Shown here piece by piece: positions 39,942 through 49,127 of a DNA stretch of 64,000 nucleotides (within the stretch, counting starts at the first letter, position 1; each line of letters starts with the position of its first letter). Under the pieces are notes generated by a model, which made no database searches, was not told where the DNA came from, and was given only the letters and a program-made list of their open reading frames with translations. The DNA lies in contig CACWWZ010000001.1 in the NCBI GenBank assembly GCA_902764705.1, positions 174,859 to 238,858 of the forward strand. The letters are read 5' to 3'. This DNA comes from an uncultured Prevotellaceae bacterium (GTDB lineage Bacteria > Bacteroidota > Bacteroidia > Bacteroidales > Bacteroidaceae). The position numbers and the translations under genes are program-made.

Positions 39942-41042
39942 TTAGTCATAAATTTTGGCTTCCCGACGCCCAGTCAGTACGGCCAGGGCATTGAGTGCCA
40001 GCGCTTCCATCTCGTCTTCACCAGGGAAGGTGTAGACGGGGGCCAGGAAGCCGATGCGACGGCGCAACTCACTGATGATGTACTCTGAATGGGCCATACC
40101 GCCTGTGAAGAGAATGGCATCGATGTTGCCGCAGAGCACGGCAGCCTCGGCAGCGACATTTTTAGCCACATGATAAATCATGGCATCAATAATGAGTTTG
40201 GCATGCTCGTCGCCATTCTTGATGCGTTTCTGAATCTCGCGCAAGTCGTTGGTGCCGAGGTGGGCATTCAGTCCGGCCTTGCCAGCTATGCGCTTCAGCA
40301 GTTGCTTCTCGTTGTATTTGCCGCTAAAACAGAGACGAATCAGGTCGGCAGCAGGCAGAGAACCGGCACGTTCCGGTGAGAACGGACCTTCGCCGTCGAG
40401 TGCATTGTTGGCATCGATGGCCTTGCCGTGTTCGTGGGCTGCCACACTGATGCCACCGCCCAGGTGACAGATAATCAGGTTCAGATCTTCATACTCCTTG
40501 CCAATGCCCCGAGCAAAGCGACGGGCGATGGCGCGCTGGTTCAGGGCGTGCCAGATGCAGATACGGGGCATGAGGGGCGAACCGCTGATACGAGCCAGGG
40601 GAGACAGCTCGTCGACGACTCCCGGGTCGGCAATGAACGAGCGGCATCTTGGGCTTTCGCTATTAGCATTTGGCAATTGGCGATTGATTTCCTCTGCTAT
40701 TTCGTGAGCTATCAGACATCCGAGGTTACAGGCGTGGTTATGCATCACACAGCCGTGCAGGGTGTCGTCGAGCATGCGTTGGTTAATTTCATAAACACCG
40801 CCGCTGATGGGCTTTACCAGACCACCGCGCCCGATGACAGCATCGAAGTCCAACGGAATGTCGGCAGCACGAAGCTCATCGATGACTAACTGTCGGCGCA
40901 GGTCCTGCTGTTCGATGACATCACTGAAACCTGCCAGCTCTTCCGGAGTATGGGTGATGTTACGAAGCAAGATGGGAGTCTCGTCTTCGTAGACGGCCAT
41001 CTTGGTAGAGGTGGAGCCGGGATTGATGACAAGAATTTTCAT
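39942..41042 (-). CDS. buk: Butyrate kinase with a repeat-encoded insertion
   Basis: Start taken at ATG 41042 (MKILVINPGSTSTKMAVY), which overlaps the ptb stop as ATGA; a longer frame runs back inside ptb and is rejected. The 366-residue acetate/butyrate-kinase fold enzyme has the N-terminal NPGSTSTK phosphate site, GRGGLVKP, DPGVVDELSPLARISG and HLGGGISVAAH. It makes butyrate and ATP from butyryl phosphate. It is about 11 residues longer than usual because NRQLPNANSESPRCRS, just before FIADPGVVDE, is encoded by degenerate heptads. Confidence 0.87.
   Translation of the reverse strand: MKILVINPGSTSTKMAVYEDETPILLRNITHTPEELAGFSDVIEQQDLRRQLVIDELRAADIPLDFDAVIGRGGLVKPISGGVYEINQRMLDDTLHGCVMHNHACNLGCLIAHEIAEEINRQLPNANSESPRCRSFIADPGVVDELSPLARISGSPLMPRICIWHALNQRAIARRFARGIGKEYEDLNLIICHLGGGISVAAHEHGKAIDANNALDGEGPFSPERAGSLPAADLIRLCFSGKYNEKQLLKRIAGKAGLNAHLGTNDLREIQKRIKNGDEHAKLIIDAMIYHVAKNVAAEAAVLCGNIDAILFTGGMAHSEYIISELRRRIGFLAPVYTFPGEDEMEALALNALAVLTGRREAKIYD
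40652..40686 (-). repeat. Five degenerate heptads inside butyrate kinase gene
   Basis: GGCTTTC, GCTATTA, GCATTTG, GCAATTG, GCGATTG run in register on the plus strand, 35 bases in all, within an otherwise conserved enzyme. Confidence 0.8.
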
Positions 41043-41875
41043 ATGGCTGCCAAAGCAAGTGAGTAATACTTCGAGTCGGGACTGTCGGCGCGTGAGGGCA
41101 GCACGCAACAGCACTGGGTGCCCTGCAGGACACCAGCCGTCTTGGCATAACCGAAGAGCGTAATGGTCTTATAGAACACGTTACCGGCAACGATATCGGG
41201 GAAGATCAATGCGTCGGCCTGACCGTCGATGACGCTCTTAATACCTTTCTCGCGCAGAGAGACACTGTCGAGTGACGTCTTCAGGTCTAGGGGACCGTCG
41301 ATGATACACCGTCCGAACTTACCCGTCTGTGCCTCGGCGATGATGTCGAGGTAGTCGGCGGTATAGGGGAATGCCTTGGCACTGACCTTCTCGGCACAGT
41401 GAATCAGTGAGATGCGTGGCTCCTCGATGCCGAGGGCGTGGCACACATAGTTCATGTAGTGAATCTGCTGACGGCGCTGGGCGGTCGTCGGTACGGGAAT
41501 GACGGCAGCATCGGTGAAGAACAGCAGCTTCTCGTACTTAGGAATTTCGGCCATAGCCACATGGGTCAACACGTGTCCGGGGCGGAGGATGCCTTTCTCC
41601 TTATCCAGAATGGCACGCAGCAGAACATCGGTGTTGATCAGACCCTTCATCAGGATGTCTGCCTCGCCATTCTTACACAGTTCCACAGCCCGACGGGCAC
41701 ATTCTTCCTTGTCGTCGCCATCGACGTAGATGGGTTCGATAAATCCCATCTCCTTACCTTTTTCTACAGCATAGCGGGTACTTGCGTCATTGGCACATAC
41801 CACTGCTACACGTTTACGGTCACCCCGCTCCTGCAGGAAGACGATCATGTCGTTTAAAGTTCTAATAGATTGCAT
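41039..41875 (-). CDS. ptb: Phosphate butyryltransferase
   Basis: The 278-residue enzyme of the phosphate acetyl/butyryltransferase fold has AVVCANDASTRYAVEKGKEMGF at the N-terminus (about 22-43), then LMKGLINTDVLLRAIL, and IDGPLDLKTSLD. It converts butyryl-CoA and phosphate to butyryl phosphate. Butyrate kinase follows with a four-base overlap, so the pair generates butyrate and ATP, or works in branched-chain acyl metabolism. Confidence 0.88.
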   Translation of the reverse strand: MQSIRTLNDMIVFLQERGDRKRVAVVCANDASTRYAVEKGKEMGFIEPIYVDGDDKEECARRAVELCKNGEADILMKGLINTDVLLRAILDKEKGILRPGHVLTHVAMAEIPKYEKLLFFTDAAVIPVPTTAQRRQQIHYMNYVCHALGIEEPRISLIHCAEKVSAKAFPYTADYLDIIAEAQTGKFGRCIIDGPLDLKTSLDSVSLREKGIKSVIDGQADALIFPDIVAGNVFYKTITLFGYAKTAGVLQGTQCCCVLPSRADSPDSKYYSLALAAI

Positions 41876-41888
41876 AGTAGATGTTTAA

Positions 41889-41916
41889 AAGTTTCAAGTT
41901 TTAAGTTTCAAGTTAG
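41889..41916 (-). repeat. Four heptads at the 3' end of fcl
   Basis: AAGTTTC, AAGTTTT, AAGTTTC, AAGTTAG on the plus strand cover the gap before ptb and the stop codon of the fucose synthase gene. Confidence 0.88.
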
Positions 41917-42854
41917 CGCTCGGCCCGCATGGGGTTGTGAAGAAAGTCCTCGTAGGCCAGCCGGATGCCGTCCTCAAGTTCCGTCTTGTACGTCCATCCC
42001 AACTTGGTGGCTTTGCTCACATCGAGCAGTTTGCGTGGAGTACCATTAGGCCGACTGGTGTCCCACTTAATCTCGCCAGTGTAGCCAACGACCTTGGCTA
42101 CAAGTTCCGTGAGGGCTTTGATGGTCAGTTCCTTACCAGTACCAGCGTTCACTGTTTCGTTACCGGAATAGTTGTTCATCAAGAACACACAGAGGTTAGC
42201 GAGGTCGTCGACATAAAGAAATTCCCTTAAAGGTGAGCCATCACCCCAACAAGTAACGGCGTCCAATCCTGCCACTTTGGCCTCGTGGAACCTGCGAATC
42301 AGCGCAGGGAGCACATGGCTGTGCTCAGGGTGATAGTTGTCGTTAGGACCGTAGAGATTGGTTGGCATCACCGAGATGTAATCCGTGCCATACTGGCGAT
42401 TCAGGAATTCACAGTATTTCAACCCGCTGATCTTCGCCAGCGCATACGCCTCGTTGGTTTTCTCCAACTCGCTGGTAAGCAGACAACTCTCCGGCATAGG
42501 CTGCGGTGCCATGCGTGGGTAGATACAGCTGGAACCCAAGAACTCCAGTTTTTTGCAGCCATTCTTCCATGCAGCGTGAATGACGTTCATCTCGAGTATC
42601 ATGTTGTCGTACATGAAGTCTGCCAATGCACTTTGGTTGGCTACAATCCCTCCTACCTTGGCGGCAGCGAGGAACACATATTCGGGTTTCTCTTCTGCGA
42701 AGAACCGCTCGACAGCATCCTGTCGGGTGAGGTCAAGTTCTGCATGAGTGCGCGTGATGATATGGGTATAGCCTTGACGTTGCAACTCACGGACAATGGC
42801 TGAACCGACCATACCCCGGTGGCCTGCTACATATATTTTACTATTACTCAGCAT
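41913..42854 (-). CDS. fcl: GDP-L-fucose synthase
   Basis: The 313-residue extended SDR begins with the cofactor loop [14 protein letters not shown], has the catalytic [13 protein letters not shown] (Tyr and Lys of YxxxK), and GSSCIYP with the catalytic Ser. It performs the epimerase/reductase step from GDP-4-keto-6-deoxymannose to GDP-L-fucose. It overlaps gmd by 11 bases. The product can serve the GT11-like enzyme at 26540-27400. Confidence 0.93.
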   Translation of the reverse strand: MLSNSKIYVAGHRGMVGSAIVRELQRQGYTHIITRTHAELDLTRQDAVERFFAEEKPEYVFLAAAKVGGIVANQSALADFMYDNMILEMNVIHAAWKNGCKKLEFLGSSCIYPRMAPQPMPESCLLTSELEKTNEAYALAKISGLKYCEFLNRQYGTDYISVMPTNLYGPNDNYHPEHSHVLPALIRRFHEAKVAGLDAVTCWGDGSPLREFLYVDDLANLCVFLMNNYSGNETVNAGTGKELTIKALTELVAKVVGYTGEIKWDTSRPNGTPRKLLDVSKATKLGWTYKTELEDGIRLAYEDFLHNPMRAER

Positions 42855-43938
42855 CTTCTTTGTCCATCTGTGCTTTTAAGAAAAGCTTCTTTACGAATTT
42901 CATATCGTGACGAACCATAATCTTGACGAGGTCCTCGAACGATGTCTTCTGTGGATTCCATCCTAACTTACTCTTAGCCTTCGAGGGGTCGCCCAACAGC
43001 TGGTCGACCTCGGCGGGGCGGAAATACTTCGGGTCTACCTCCACCAGCGATTTGCCTGTGGCCTTGTCGTAACCCTTCTCGTCGACACCATCACCGCGCC
43101 ATTCGAGTTCAATACCCACCTCCTTGAAGGCGAGGGTAGCAAACTCGCGAACAGTGTGGTATTCGCCAGTGGCAATCACAAAGTCGTCGGGTTCGGGCTG
43201 CTGCAGGATGAGCCACATACACTCGATATAGTCCTTGGCATAACCCCAGTCGCGCAGTGAATTCAAATTACCCAGATAGAGCTTGTCCTGATAGCCTTGA
43301 GCAATACGGGCGGCAGCAAGCGTAATCTTACGGGTGACAAAAGTCTCACCACGACGCTCACTCTCATGGTTGAAGAGGATGCCGTTGCAGCAGAACATAT
43401 TATATGACTCGCGATAGTTCTTCATAATCCAGAAACCATAGAGCTTGGCCACCGCATACGGACTGCGGGGGTAGAAGGGGGTGGTTTCAGACTGAGGAAC
43501 CTCCTGGACCTTACCATAGAGTTCCGATGTGGAGGCCTGATAGATGCGGCAGGTTTTCTCCAGTCCACAGATGCGAACGGCCTCCAATAGACGCAGCACG
43601 CCATTGGCATCGGTATCGGCTGTATACTCCGGAACGTCGAACGATACCTTTACGTGACTCTGTGCAGCGAGATTATAGATTTCATCTGGACGAATCTTTG
43701 AGATGATACGGATCAAGGATGATGAGTCGGTCATATCGGCCCAATGAAGGTTCACCAGACGCTTTTTCTTCATGTCGCGTACCCACTCGTCGAGATACAG
43801 GTGTTCGATGCGGCCGGTGTTGAAACTGGACGAACGGCGCATGAGACCATGAACCTCATAGCCTTTCTCAATAAGGAATTCGGCCAGATAACTACCGTCC
43901 TGACCGGTAATACCGGTGATGAGAGCAACTTTACTCAT
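42844..43938 (-). CDS. gmd: GDP-mannose 4,6-dehydratase
   Basis: Start taken at ATG 43938 ([21 protein letters not shown]); an in-frame extension back into manC is rejected. The 364-residue extended SDR has GITGQDGSY for [30 protein letters not shown] (catalytic Thr/Ser and Glu) and [10 protein letters not shown] (YxxxK). It converts GDP-mannose to GDP-4-keto-6-deoxymannose. It is second in the manC-gmd-fcl operon. Confidence 0.94.
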   Translation of the reverse strand: MSKVALITGITGQDGSYLAEFLIEKGYEVHGLMRRSSSFNTGRIEHLYLDEWVRDMKKKRLVNLHWADMTDSSSLIRIISKIRPDEIYNLAAQSHVKVSFDVPEYTADTDANGVLRLLEAVRICGLEKTCRIYQASTSELYGKVQEVPQSETTPFYPRSPYAVAKLYGFWIMKNYRESYNMFCCNGILFNHESERRGETFVTRKITLAAARIAQGYQDKLYLGNLNSLRDWGYAKDYIECMWLILQQPEPDDFVIATGEYHTVREFATLAFKEVGIELEWRGDGVDEKGYDKATGKSLVEVDPKYFRPAEVDQLLGDPSKAKSKLGWNPQKTSFEDLVKIMVRHDMKFVKKLFLKAQMDKEDAE

Positions 43939-43964
43939 ATAATTGTCGAAATTACGTTTTGGTT

Positions 43965-45035
43965 CTATTTGTCTTGACCGGAGAACTGCTTGATTCGCTG
44001 TTCCTCGGAAATCTTGCATATTAATAAGGTGTCGTTGTTTTCTGCTACAATATAGCCGTTAAGACCTTGAATGACTACTTTCTTCTCCTGAGTTGTGTGG
44101 ATGATGCAGTCGTTGGATTCAAAGATGCTGATATCTTGACCGATGCAGGCATTGCCGTAGAGGTCTTTCTTGCTTTGCTGCAACAGCGAACCCCAGGTGC
44201 CCAGATCGCTCCAGCCAAAGTCGGCAGGACAGACGAAAATCTCCTCAGCCTTCTCCATGATGGCATAGTCAACGGAGATATTTTCGCATTCGGGGAACAA
44301 ACGGTCAATCTCCTGCTGTTCCTTCTCTGTACCATAAATTGGAAGCAGAGACTCGAAAATCTTGGCCATGGCGGGCTGGTAGATCCGAAAAGCATTGACG
44401 ATGGTCGATACGTTCCAAATGAAGATGCCTGCATTCCAATAGTAATTCTTTTCGCTGATGTACTGCTTGGCGGTCTCCAGATCGGGCTTCTCGCGGAAAC
44501 TGTCGACACGGAAAATCTCTTTGTTGCGCAGTGACTTGCTCGACAGGTCGGCCTGGATATAGCCATAACCAGTTTCGGGACGCGTCGGCTTCATGCCCAG
44601 CGTAACAATAGCATCTGTGTCGGAGGTGAATTTAAGACACTCGGTGATGACCCGGCGGAACTCCGTCGTGTCCATCACAACATGGTCGCTGGGAGATACC
44701 ACGATGTTGGCCTTCGGATCTGACGACTTGATACGCCAAGAGACATAGGCAATGCAAGGTGCTGTGTTTCTGCGACAGGGCTCGCATAGAATATGGTCGG
44801 CGGGCATATCGGGCAGTTGACTGCTGACCGTGTCGGCATATTTCTGGTTGGTGACAACCCATACATTCTCTGCGGGGACAATGCCACTGAACCGTTCAAC
44901 AGTTAATTGGAGCAGAGACTTCCCTATGCCTAACACATCGATAAACTGCTTGGGCTTGTCGGCTGTACTCATAGGCCAAAAGCGACTTCCTACGCCGCCA
45001 GCCATAATGACGAGATGATTGCTAATTCTTGCCAT
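43965..45035 (-). CDS. manC: Mannose-1-phosphate guanylyltransferase
   Basis: Start taken at ATG 45035 ([20 protein letters not shown]), which agrees with the promoter; a longer frame would begin at about the transcription start. The 356-residue enzyme has the nucleotidyltransferase loop [26 protein letters not shown] and FREKPD. It lacks the isomerase domain of bifunctional enzymes. It supplies GDP-mannose to gmd. Confidence 0.92.
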   Translation of the reverse strand: MARISNHLVIMAGGVGSRFWPMSTADKPKQFIDVLGIGKSLLQLTVERFSGIVPAENVWVVTNQKYADTVSSQLPDMPADHILCEPCRRNTAPCIAYVSWRIKSSDPKANIVVSPSDHVVMDTTEFRRVITECLKFTSDTDAIVTLGMKPTRPETGYGYIQADLSSKSLRNKEIFRVDSFREKPDLETAKQYISEKNYYWNAGIFIWNVSTIVNAFRIYQPAMAKIFESLLPIYGTEKEQQEIDRLFPECENISVDYAIMEKAEEIFVCPADFGWSDLGTWGSLLQQSKKDLYGNACIGQDISIFESNDCIIHTTQEKKVVIQGLNGYIVAENNDTLLICKISEEQRIKQFSGQDK

Positions 45036-45063
45036 AACATTTCTTGTAGTTGATAATTGACTG

Positions 45064-45095
45064 CAAAAATACAAATATATTTTGATACTACCAAA
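45064..45095 (-). promoter_or_regulatory. Promoter of the manC-gmd-fcl operon
   Basis: CAAAAATA (45064-45071) and CAAA (45092-45095) give a minus-strand TTTG-N20-TATTTTTG promoter, with the start about 22 bases before the manC ATG. Confidence 0.65.
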
Positions 45096-45153
45096 AAAAA
45101 TCGTACCTTTAATTGCATTGAAGGCACTCTCGTTCGAAAATGCTCAAATAATA

Positions 45154-45185
45154 TTTGGCATTTTGCTTACTTATTCGTACCTTTG
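45154..45185 (+). promoter_or_regulatory. Promoter of the UvrD/PcrA helicase gene, near-leaderless
   Basis: TTTG (45154-45157), a 20-base spacer and TACCTTTG (45178-45185). The expected start lies within a few bases of the ATG at 45193, so the mRNA may have almost no leader. Confidence 0.65.
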
Positions 45186-45192
45186 CACAACT

Positions 45193-47523
45193 ATGAGCGA
45201 AAAATTACTCAATGAACTGAATGAAGGACAGCGTGCGGCGGTGGAATACTGTGACGGACCGCAACTGGTGATTGCCGGTGCCGGCTCAGGAAAAACCCGT
45301 GTGCTGACCTATAAGATAGCCTATCTGCTTGAACGCGGTATGGCCCCGTGGAATATTTTGGCACTGACCTTTACCAACAAGGCAGCGCGCGAGATGAAAG
45401 AGCGCATTGGCCGACTGGTCGGGCAGGAGAGAGCAATGTACCTGCAGATGGGTACGTTCCATTCTGTCTTTGCCCGCATCTTAAGGGCTGAGGCAGAACA
45501 AATCGGTTTTTCTTCCAATTTCACTATTTACGATCAGGCTGATGCTAGGTCGTTGGTGAAGAGCATCATCAAAGAAATGCAGCTTGATGACAAGACGTAC
45601 AAACCCAATAGTGTGGCGGACCGTATCTCGATGGCCAAGAATCACCTGCTGTTGCCACAGCAGTATGCTACGAGTTCCTGGGCAGCCGATGATGCCCAAT
45701 ACAAACGTCCTTTTGTGTCGCAAATATATCAGCGCTATGTAGAGCGTTGCCATCAGGCTAATGCGATGGACTTCGACGATTTGCTGGTAAAGACCTTTGT
45801 ATTGTTGCGTGACCATGAGGATGTCCGGCAGAAATATATCGAGCGTTTCCAATATGTGTTGGTCGATGAGTATCAAGATACCAATTATGCCCAGCAGGAG
45901 ATAGTATTGTTGTTGGCGCATGAGCATGGCCGGGTCTGTGTGGTTGGTGACGATGCCCAGAGCATCTATAGTTTTCGAGGTGCGAATATCGACAATATCC
46001 TGAACTTCCAAAAACAATATCAGGGTGCCCAGTTGTATAAATTGGAGCAGAATTACCGCTCGACGCAACTCATCGTACGCGCTGCGAACAGTCTGATTAG
46101 AAAGAATGAACGACAGATCCATAAAGATGTGTTCAGCGAAAACGAGGTCGGTGAGCGCCTGACGCTTAAGCCTGCCTATAGCGACAAGGAGGAGGCGATG
46201 ATAGTTTGTAATGACATCAAACGCATCCGCCGACAAGAAAAATGTGAATTCTCAGACTTTGCCATTCTCTATCGTACCAATGCACAGAGCCGTTCGTTCG
46301 AAGAGCAGATGCGCAAAGATGGTATTCCTTATAGGATATATGGAGGATTGAGTTTCTATCAACGCAAGGAGATTAAGGATGTTATCGCTTACTTCCGCGT
46401 GGTTGTCAACCCCAATGACGAGGAGGCGCTGCGACGTATCATCAATTATCCGGCTCGTGGTATCGGTGATACGACGGTGGGCAAGATAGTGGAAACAGCC
46501 AACAGACACCAGGTTAGTTTGTGGCAAGTTATCCAGCAACCCATCGTGTTCGACCTGAATCTGGTTAAGGGAACGTTGACGAAGTTGGAGGCTTTTAAAA
46601 CCTTGATAGAAGGGTGGTCGACGCGCGTGGAGCAAGAGGATGCCTATGAATTAGGACACTCGATTATCATGGAAAGCGGTATCAGCAAGGATATTTATAG
46701 TTCGTCTAATCCGGAAGACTTGTCGCGACAGGAGAATCTGGAAGAATTCTTGGGTGGTATGCAGGATTTTGTGGAAACGCGCAAAGAGGAAGATCGGGAG
46801 AACGAAACCGGTCTCAGTGACTTCCTGCAGGAAGTCGCGCTGTTGACCGATCTGGACAGCGACGATGACAAGGAACAACCCAAGGTGTCGCTGATGACCA
46901 TTCATGCTGCCAAAGGACTGGAGTTTCCGACGGTTTTCGTTGTCGGACTTGAAGAGAATATCTTCCCCTCGCCGATGTGCGTCAATACGATGCGGGAACT
47001 GGAAGAAGAGCGCCGCCTGCTGTATGTGGCTATTACCCGAGCAGAAAAACATTGTTTCCTGACTTGTGCGCAGAATCGTTTCCGATATGGGCGTATGGAG
47101 TATGATACTCCCTCGCGATTCATTAAAGATTTCGATCCCAATCTGCTGAAGGTGGAAGGAAATTCGGGATTGTCCGGAATGTCTGGTTTTTCTAATGTCT
47201 CTAGTCATTCTAGTTCTACTAGTATCTCTAGTCGTTCTAGTTATACCCGTCCAGTGCAGAATCCCCGACCGGTGGCTACGCAGTTTATGGCAGATCCGAA
47301 GCGTCGTATCGTACCTCTACGGCAGGAAACACCGCGTCCGCAATCGGCTATCGGAAATATTGGCATCAAAGAGGGAAATGTCATTGAACATCAGCGCTTT
47401 GGTGTGGGTACCGTTATCAAGGTGGAGGGTACCGGAGAGAATACCAAGGCTACGGTGGAATTTAAGAATGCCGGTATCAAACAGCTTTTGCTGAAGTTCG
47501 CAAAATATACTATAGTAAGATAG
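45193..47523 (+). CDS. UvrD/PcrA-type superfamily 1 DNA helicase
   Basis: Start taken at ATG 45193 (MSEKLLNELNEGQRAAV); upstream in-frame sequence lies in the promoter. The 776-residue helicase has the SF1A motifs in order: Q-motif LNEGQRAAV, Walker A AGAGSGKT, Ia LTFTNKAAREM, Walker B LVDEYQDTNYAQ, III VGDDAQSIYSFRGA, IV YRS, V LMTIHAAKGLEFPTVF and VI LLYVAITRAEKH. The C-terminus has the PcrA-type tudor-like segment EHQRFGVGTVIKVEG. It unwinds DNA in repair and replication. A Ser-rich linker just after the motor is encoded by 9-base repeats. Confidence 0.92.
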   Translation: MSEKLLNELNEGQRAAVEYCDGPQLVIAGAGSGKTRVLTYKIAYLLERGMAPWNILALTFTNKAAREMKERIGRLVGQERAMYLQMGTFHSVFARILRAEAEQIGFSSNFTIYDQADARSLVKSIIKEMQLDDKTYKPNSVADRISMAKNHLLLPQQYATSSWAADDAQYKRPFVSQIYQRYVERCHQANAMDFDDLLVKTFVLLRDHEDVRQKYIERFQYVLVDEYQDTNYAQQEIVLLLAHEHGRVCVVGDDAQSIYSFRGANIDNILNFQKQYQGAQLYKLEQNYRSTQLIVRAANSLIRKNERQIHKDVFSENEVGERLTLKPAYSDKEEAMIVCNDIKRIRRQEKCEFSDFAILYRTNAQSRSFEEQMRKDGIPYRIYGGLSFYQRKEIKDVIAYFRVVVNPNDEEALRRIINYPARGIGDTTVGKIVETANRHQVSLWQVIQQPIVFDLNLVKGTLTKLEAFKTLIEGWSTRVEQEDAYELGHSIIMESGISKDIYSSSNPEDLSRQENLEEFLGGMQDFVETRKEEDRENETGLSDFLQEVALLTDLDSDDDKEQPKVSLMTIHAAKGLEFPTVFVVGLEENIFPSPMCVNTMRELEEERRLLYVAITRAEKHCFLTCAQNRFRYGRMEYDTPSRFIKDFDPNLLKVEGNSGLSGMSGFSNVSSHSSSTSISSRSSYTRPVQNPRPVATQFMADPKRRIVPLRQETPRPQSAIGNIGIKEGNVIEHQRFGVGTVIKVEGTGENTKATVEFKNAGIKQLLLKFAKYTIVR
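47197..47241 (+). repeat. Five 9-base in-frame repeats in the helicase linker
   Basis: Each unit is three codons, most ending TCTAGT (xSS). The period is a multiple of three, so copy-number change would alter only linker length. Confidence 0.75.
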
Positions 47524-47537
47524 ATATTATAGAAAGG

Positions 47538-47672
47538 TTAAAGCGCATCATCTTCCGGACGTTCTGGAAGATGATGTTGCTTTATAGGGGGAAGATGCTT
47601 CTTCTTACGGAGATAGGCAGCCTTACGGGCTTCGTATTCTTCGTAATGTTTCTCAAGGAAATTGTCTGCCAT
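47538..47672 (-). CDS. Small basic protein, 44 aa
   Basis: MADNFLEKHYEEYEARKAAY, then LRKKKHLPPIK and an acidic end. The start overlaps the stop of the DUF4270 gene as TAATG, which suggests translational coupling. It is helical and charged, with no membrane segment or known domain. The pattern resembles small conserved Bacteroidales proteins of unknown function, but I cannot name a family. Its last codons lie in the hairpin at 47546-47576. Confidence 0.6.
   Translation of the reverse strand: MADNFLEKHYEEYEARKAAYLRKKKHLPPIKQHHLPERPEDDAL
47546..47576. terminator. Hairpin terminator of the helicase gene, inside the 44-aa gene
   Basis: CATCATCTTCC (47546-47556) and GGAAGATGATG (47566-47576) pair perfectly, with flanking AAAGC/GCTTT able to extend the stem. 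It lies 22 bases after the helicase stop and within the 3' end of the opposing small gene. Confidence 0.65.
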
Positions 47673-49126
47673 TATTCGTTTTGGTTGTAAACAATACTGA
47701 TACGTACCGGATCGTAAGGATTATCGCTGCCACCGACTAATCGTACGCTAACCACCTTGAGCTCATTGCTGACTCCGGCAACAGAAGTACTTGAACTGGA
47801 AGAGCTGGCAGTAACAACCTGTACGGGTACGATAACAGCTTTATTCCAGTCTTTAGATTGGTTTCGGTTGGCATACATCTGGTTAATCATGCCTGAGATG
47901 TTGTTGAACGTGTAAGTGTTCTTGCTGCTATTGTAAACTGCCAGGTACGATGCCACATTGTTGGGCAGATCTCTGTTCTCAAAGAATGAATACAAGCTGT
48001 CTTTCTCAAGAATCAACAGATTCTGCGGCTCCATCAAAAGGTCATCACTGAGTTCGCTGACGTCGTTCATGCGGCGGAACACAATTTTGGCAGAGGTGAT
48101 GGTGTCGTTCTCGTGACCTCGCTTTATATCGTCAACTGGCAGGGTTACCTCGGTAAATACACCGTCGGGAGCCTTTAGATAGGTACATCGAGTGTCTTCA
48201 GCCAGTCGCTTGATGGTGTTTTTATCACTGATAAAATGTGTAGTCTGTAAAACCTCTTCATTACCATTGAACGATTTCGAACCACTGACAATTTTTCCAT
48301 CCAGCATGTAGTGTATATTAACGGTGAGCTGAGTCTGGTAAATCTCAGTCATCAGCCCCAAACCATCGGTCGTCTTAAAGTAGAATCCCGGACAGACCTT
48401 CTGGATAAAGGTTTGTGAATTCTTGTAGTACTCAGGATGTTCGTAATAGGTGCGCATCAGATAGGAGCCATAGTTGTTGTAGGTGACTCCGTTCTTATCT
48501 GTATACGGTTCGTTGAGAGATACTCTGATACGGAAGAAGTTTGAACCGGTTTGGTTCAGATTGCGTATGCTGTCACTCTGTGTCAAGTCGGACAAAGAGT
48601 AGAGCGTATTTTTGCGGATGCCATTAGTACGCAGAAAACCATTTTCCTCCAAGTCGAAGTTAGTGTAATACTGATGATTCTCCATTACTGGCTTGTCGAG
48701 TTCGCAGGCGGTCATCTTCATGGCAGCTAATGAGTCGCCCATAAAGTCGTTGACAATAATATTAAGGAAACAAGAGTCTGCAAGTGTAAGGTCCGTATGA
48801 TCGTCCTGTTCTCCACGCAAAAGAGACAAGGGGGGGAATACTGTTTCTGCTTCTTCCTCCAACAATGAGAATTGCGTCATATAGTCTGCCGTAATGTAAG
48901 AACCAGTCTCCGGGTCCTTGATCTTTCCCAGGTAGCTGTATGAGCTGCGGGCTAGGATAGAGTCGGCAATAAAAGATCGCGTTGATACATTGAAAGTGTC
49001 TGATACGATGGTGAACTGGTCAGAACTGCTGACGAGTGAATTACCCACCATGGTAGTGTCTTCTGTACACGAAGAGATTGCAATTGTAATCATTGCAATC
49101 CCCATCAATACTATTTTCTTTATCAT
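47672..49126 (-). CDS. DUF4270 family lipoprotein
   Basis: Start taken at ATG 49126 (MIKKIVLMGIAMITIAISSC); Cys20 is the lipobox cysteine, so the protein is a lipoprotein. The 484-residue product shows the DUF4270 features: TRSFIADSILARSSYSYLGKIKDPETG near the N-terminus and beta-rich sequence after it. The family is a Bacteroidetes outer-membrane or periplasmic lipoprotein of unknown function, often beside a glycogen synthase-like gene as here. It lies one base downstream of that gene. Confidence 0.85.
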   Translation of the reverse strand: MIKKIVLMGIAMITIAISSCTEDTTMVGNSLVSSSDQFTIVSDTFNVSTRSFIADSILARSSYSYLGKIKDPETGSYITADYMTQFSLLEEEAETVFPPLSLLRGEQDDHTDLTLADSCFLNIIVNDFMGDSLAAMKMTACELDKPVMENHQYYTNFDLEENGFLRTNGIRKNTLYSLSDLTQSDSIRNLNQTGSNFFRIRVSLNEPYTDKNGVTYNNYGSYLMRTYYEHPEYYKNSQTFIQKVCPGFYFKTTDGLGLMTEIYQTQLTVNIHYMLDGKIVSGSKSFNGNEEVLQTTHFISDKNTIKRLAEDTRCTYLKAPDGVFTEVTLPVDDIKRGHENDTITSAKIVFRRMNDVSELSDDLLMEPQNLLILEKDSLYSFFENRDLPNNVASYLAVYNSSKNTYTFNNISGMINQMYANRNQSKDWNKAVIVPVQVVTASSSSSSTSVAGVSNELKVVSVRLVGGSDNPYDPVRISIVYNQNE

Positions 49127-49127
49127 G

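Noticed and set aside
43939-44019. N-terminal extension of gmd into manC
   Set aside because: The conserved dehydratase N-terminus begins at ATG 43938; the extension is manC sequence in another frame.
45036-45074. N-terminal extension of manC
   Set aside because: It would start on the promoter -7 box; the conserved start is ATG 45035.
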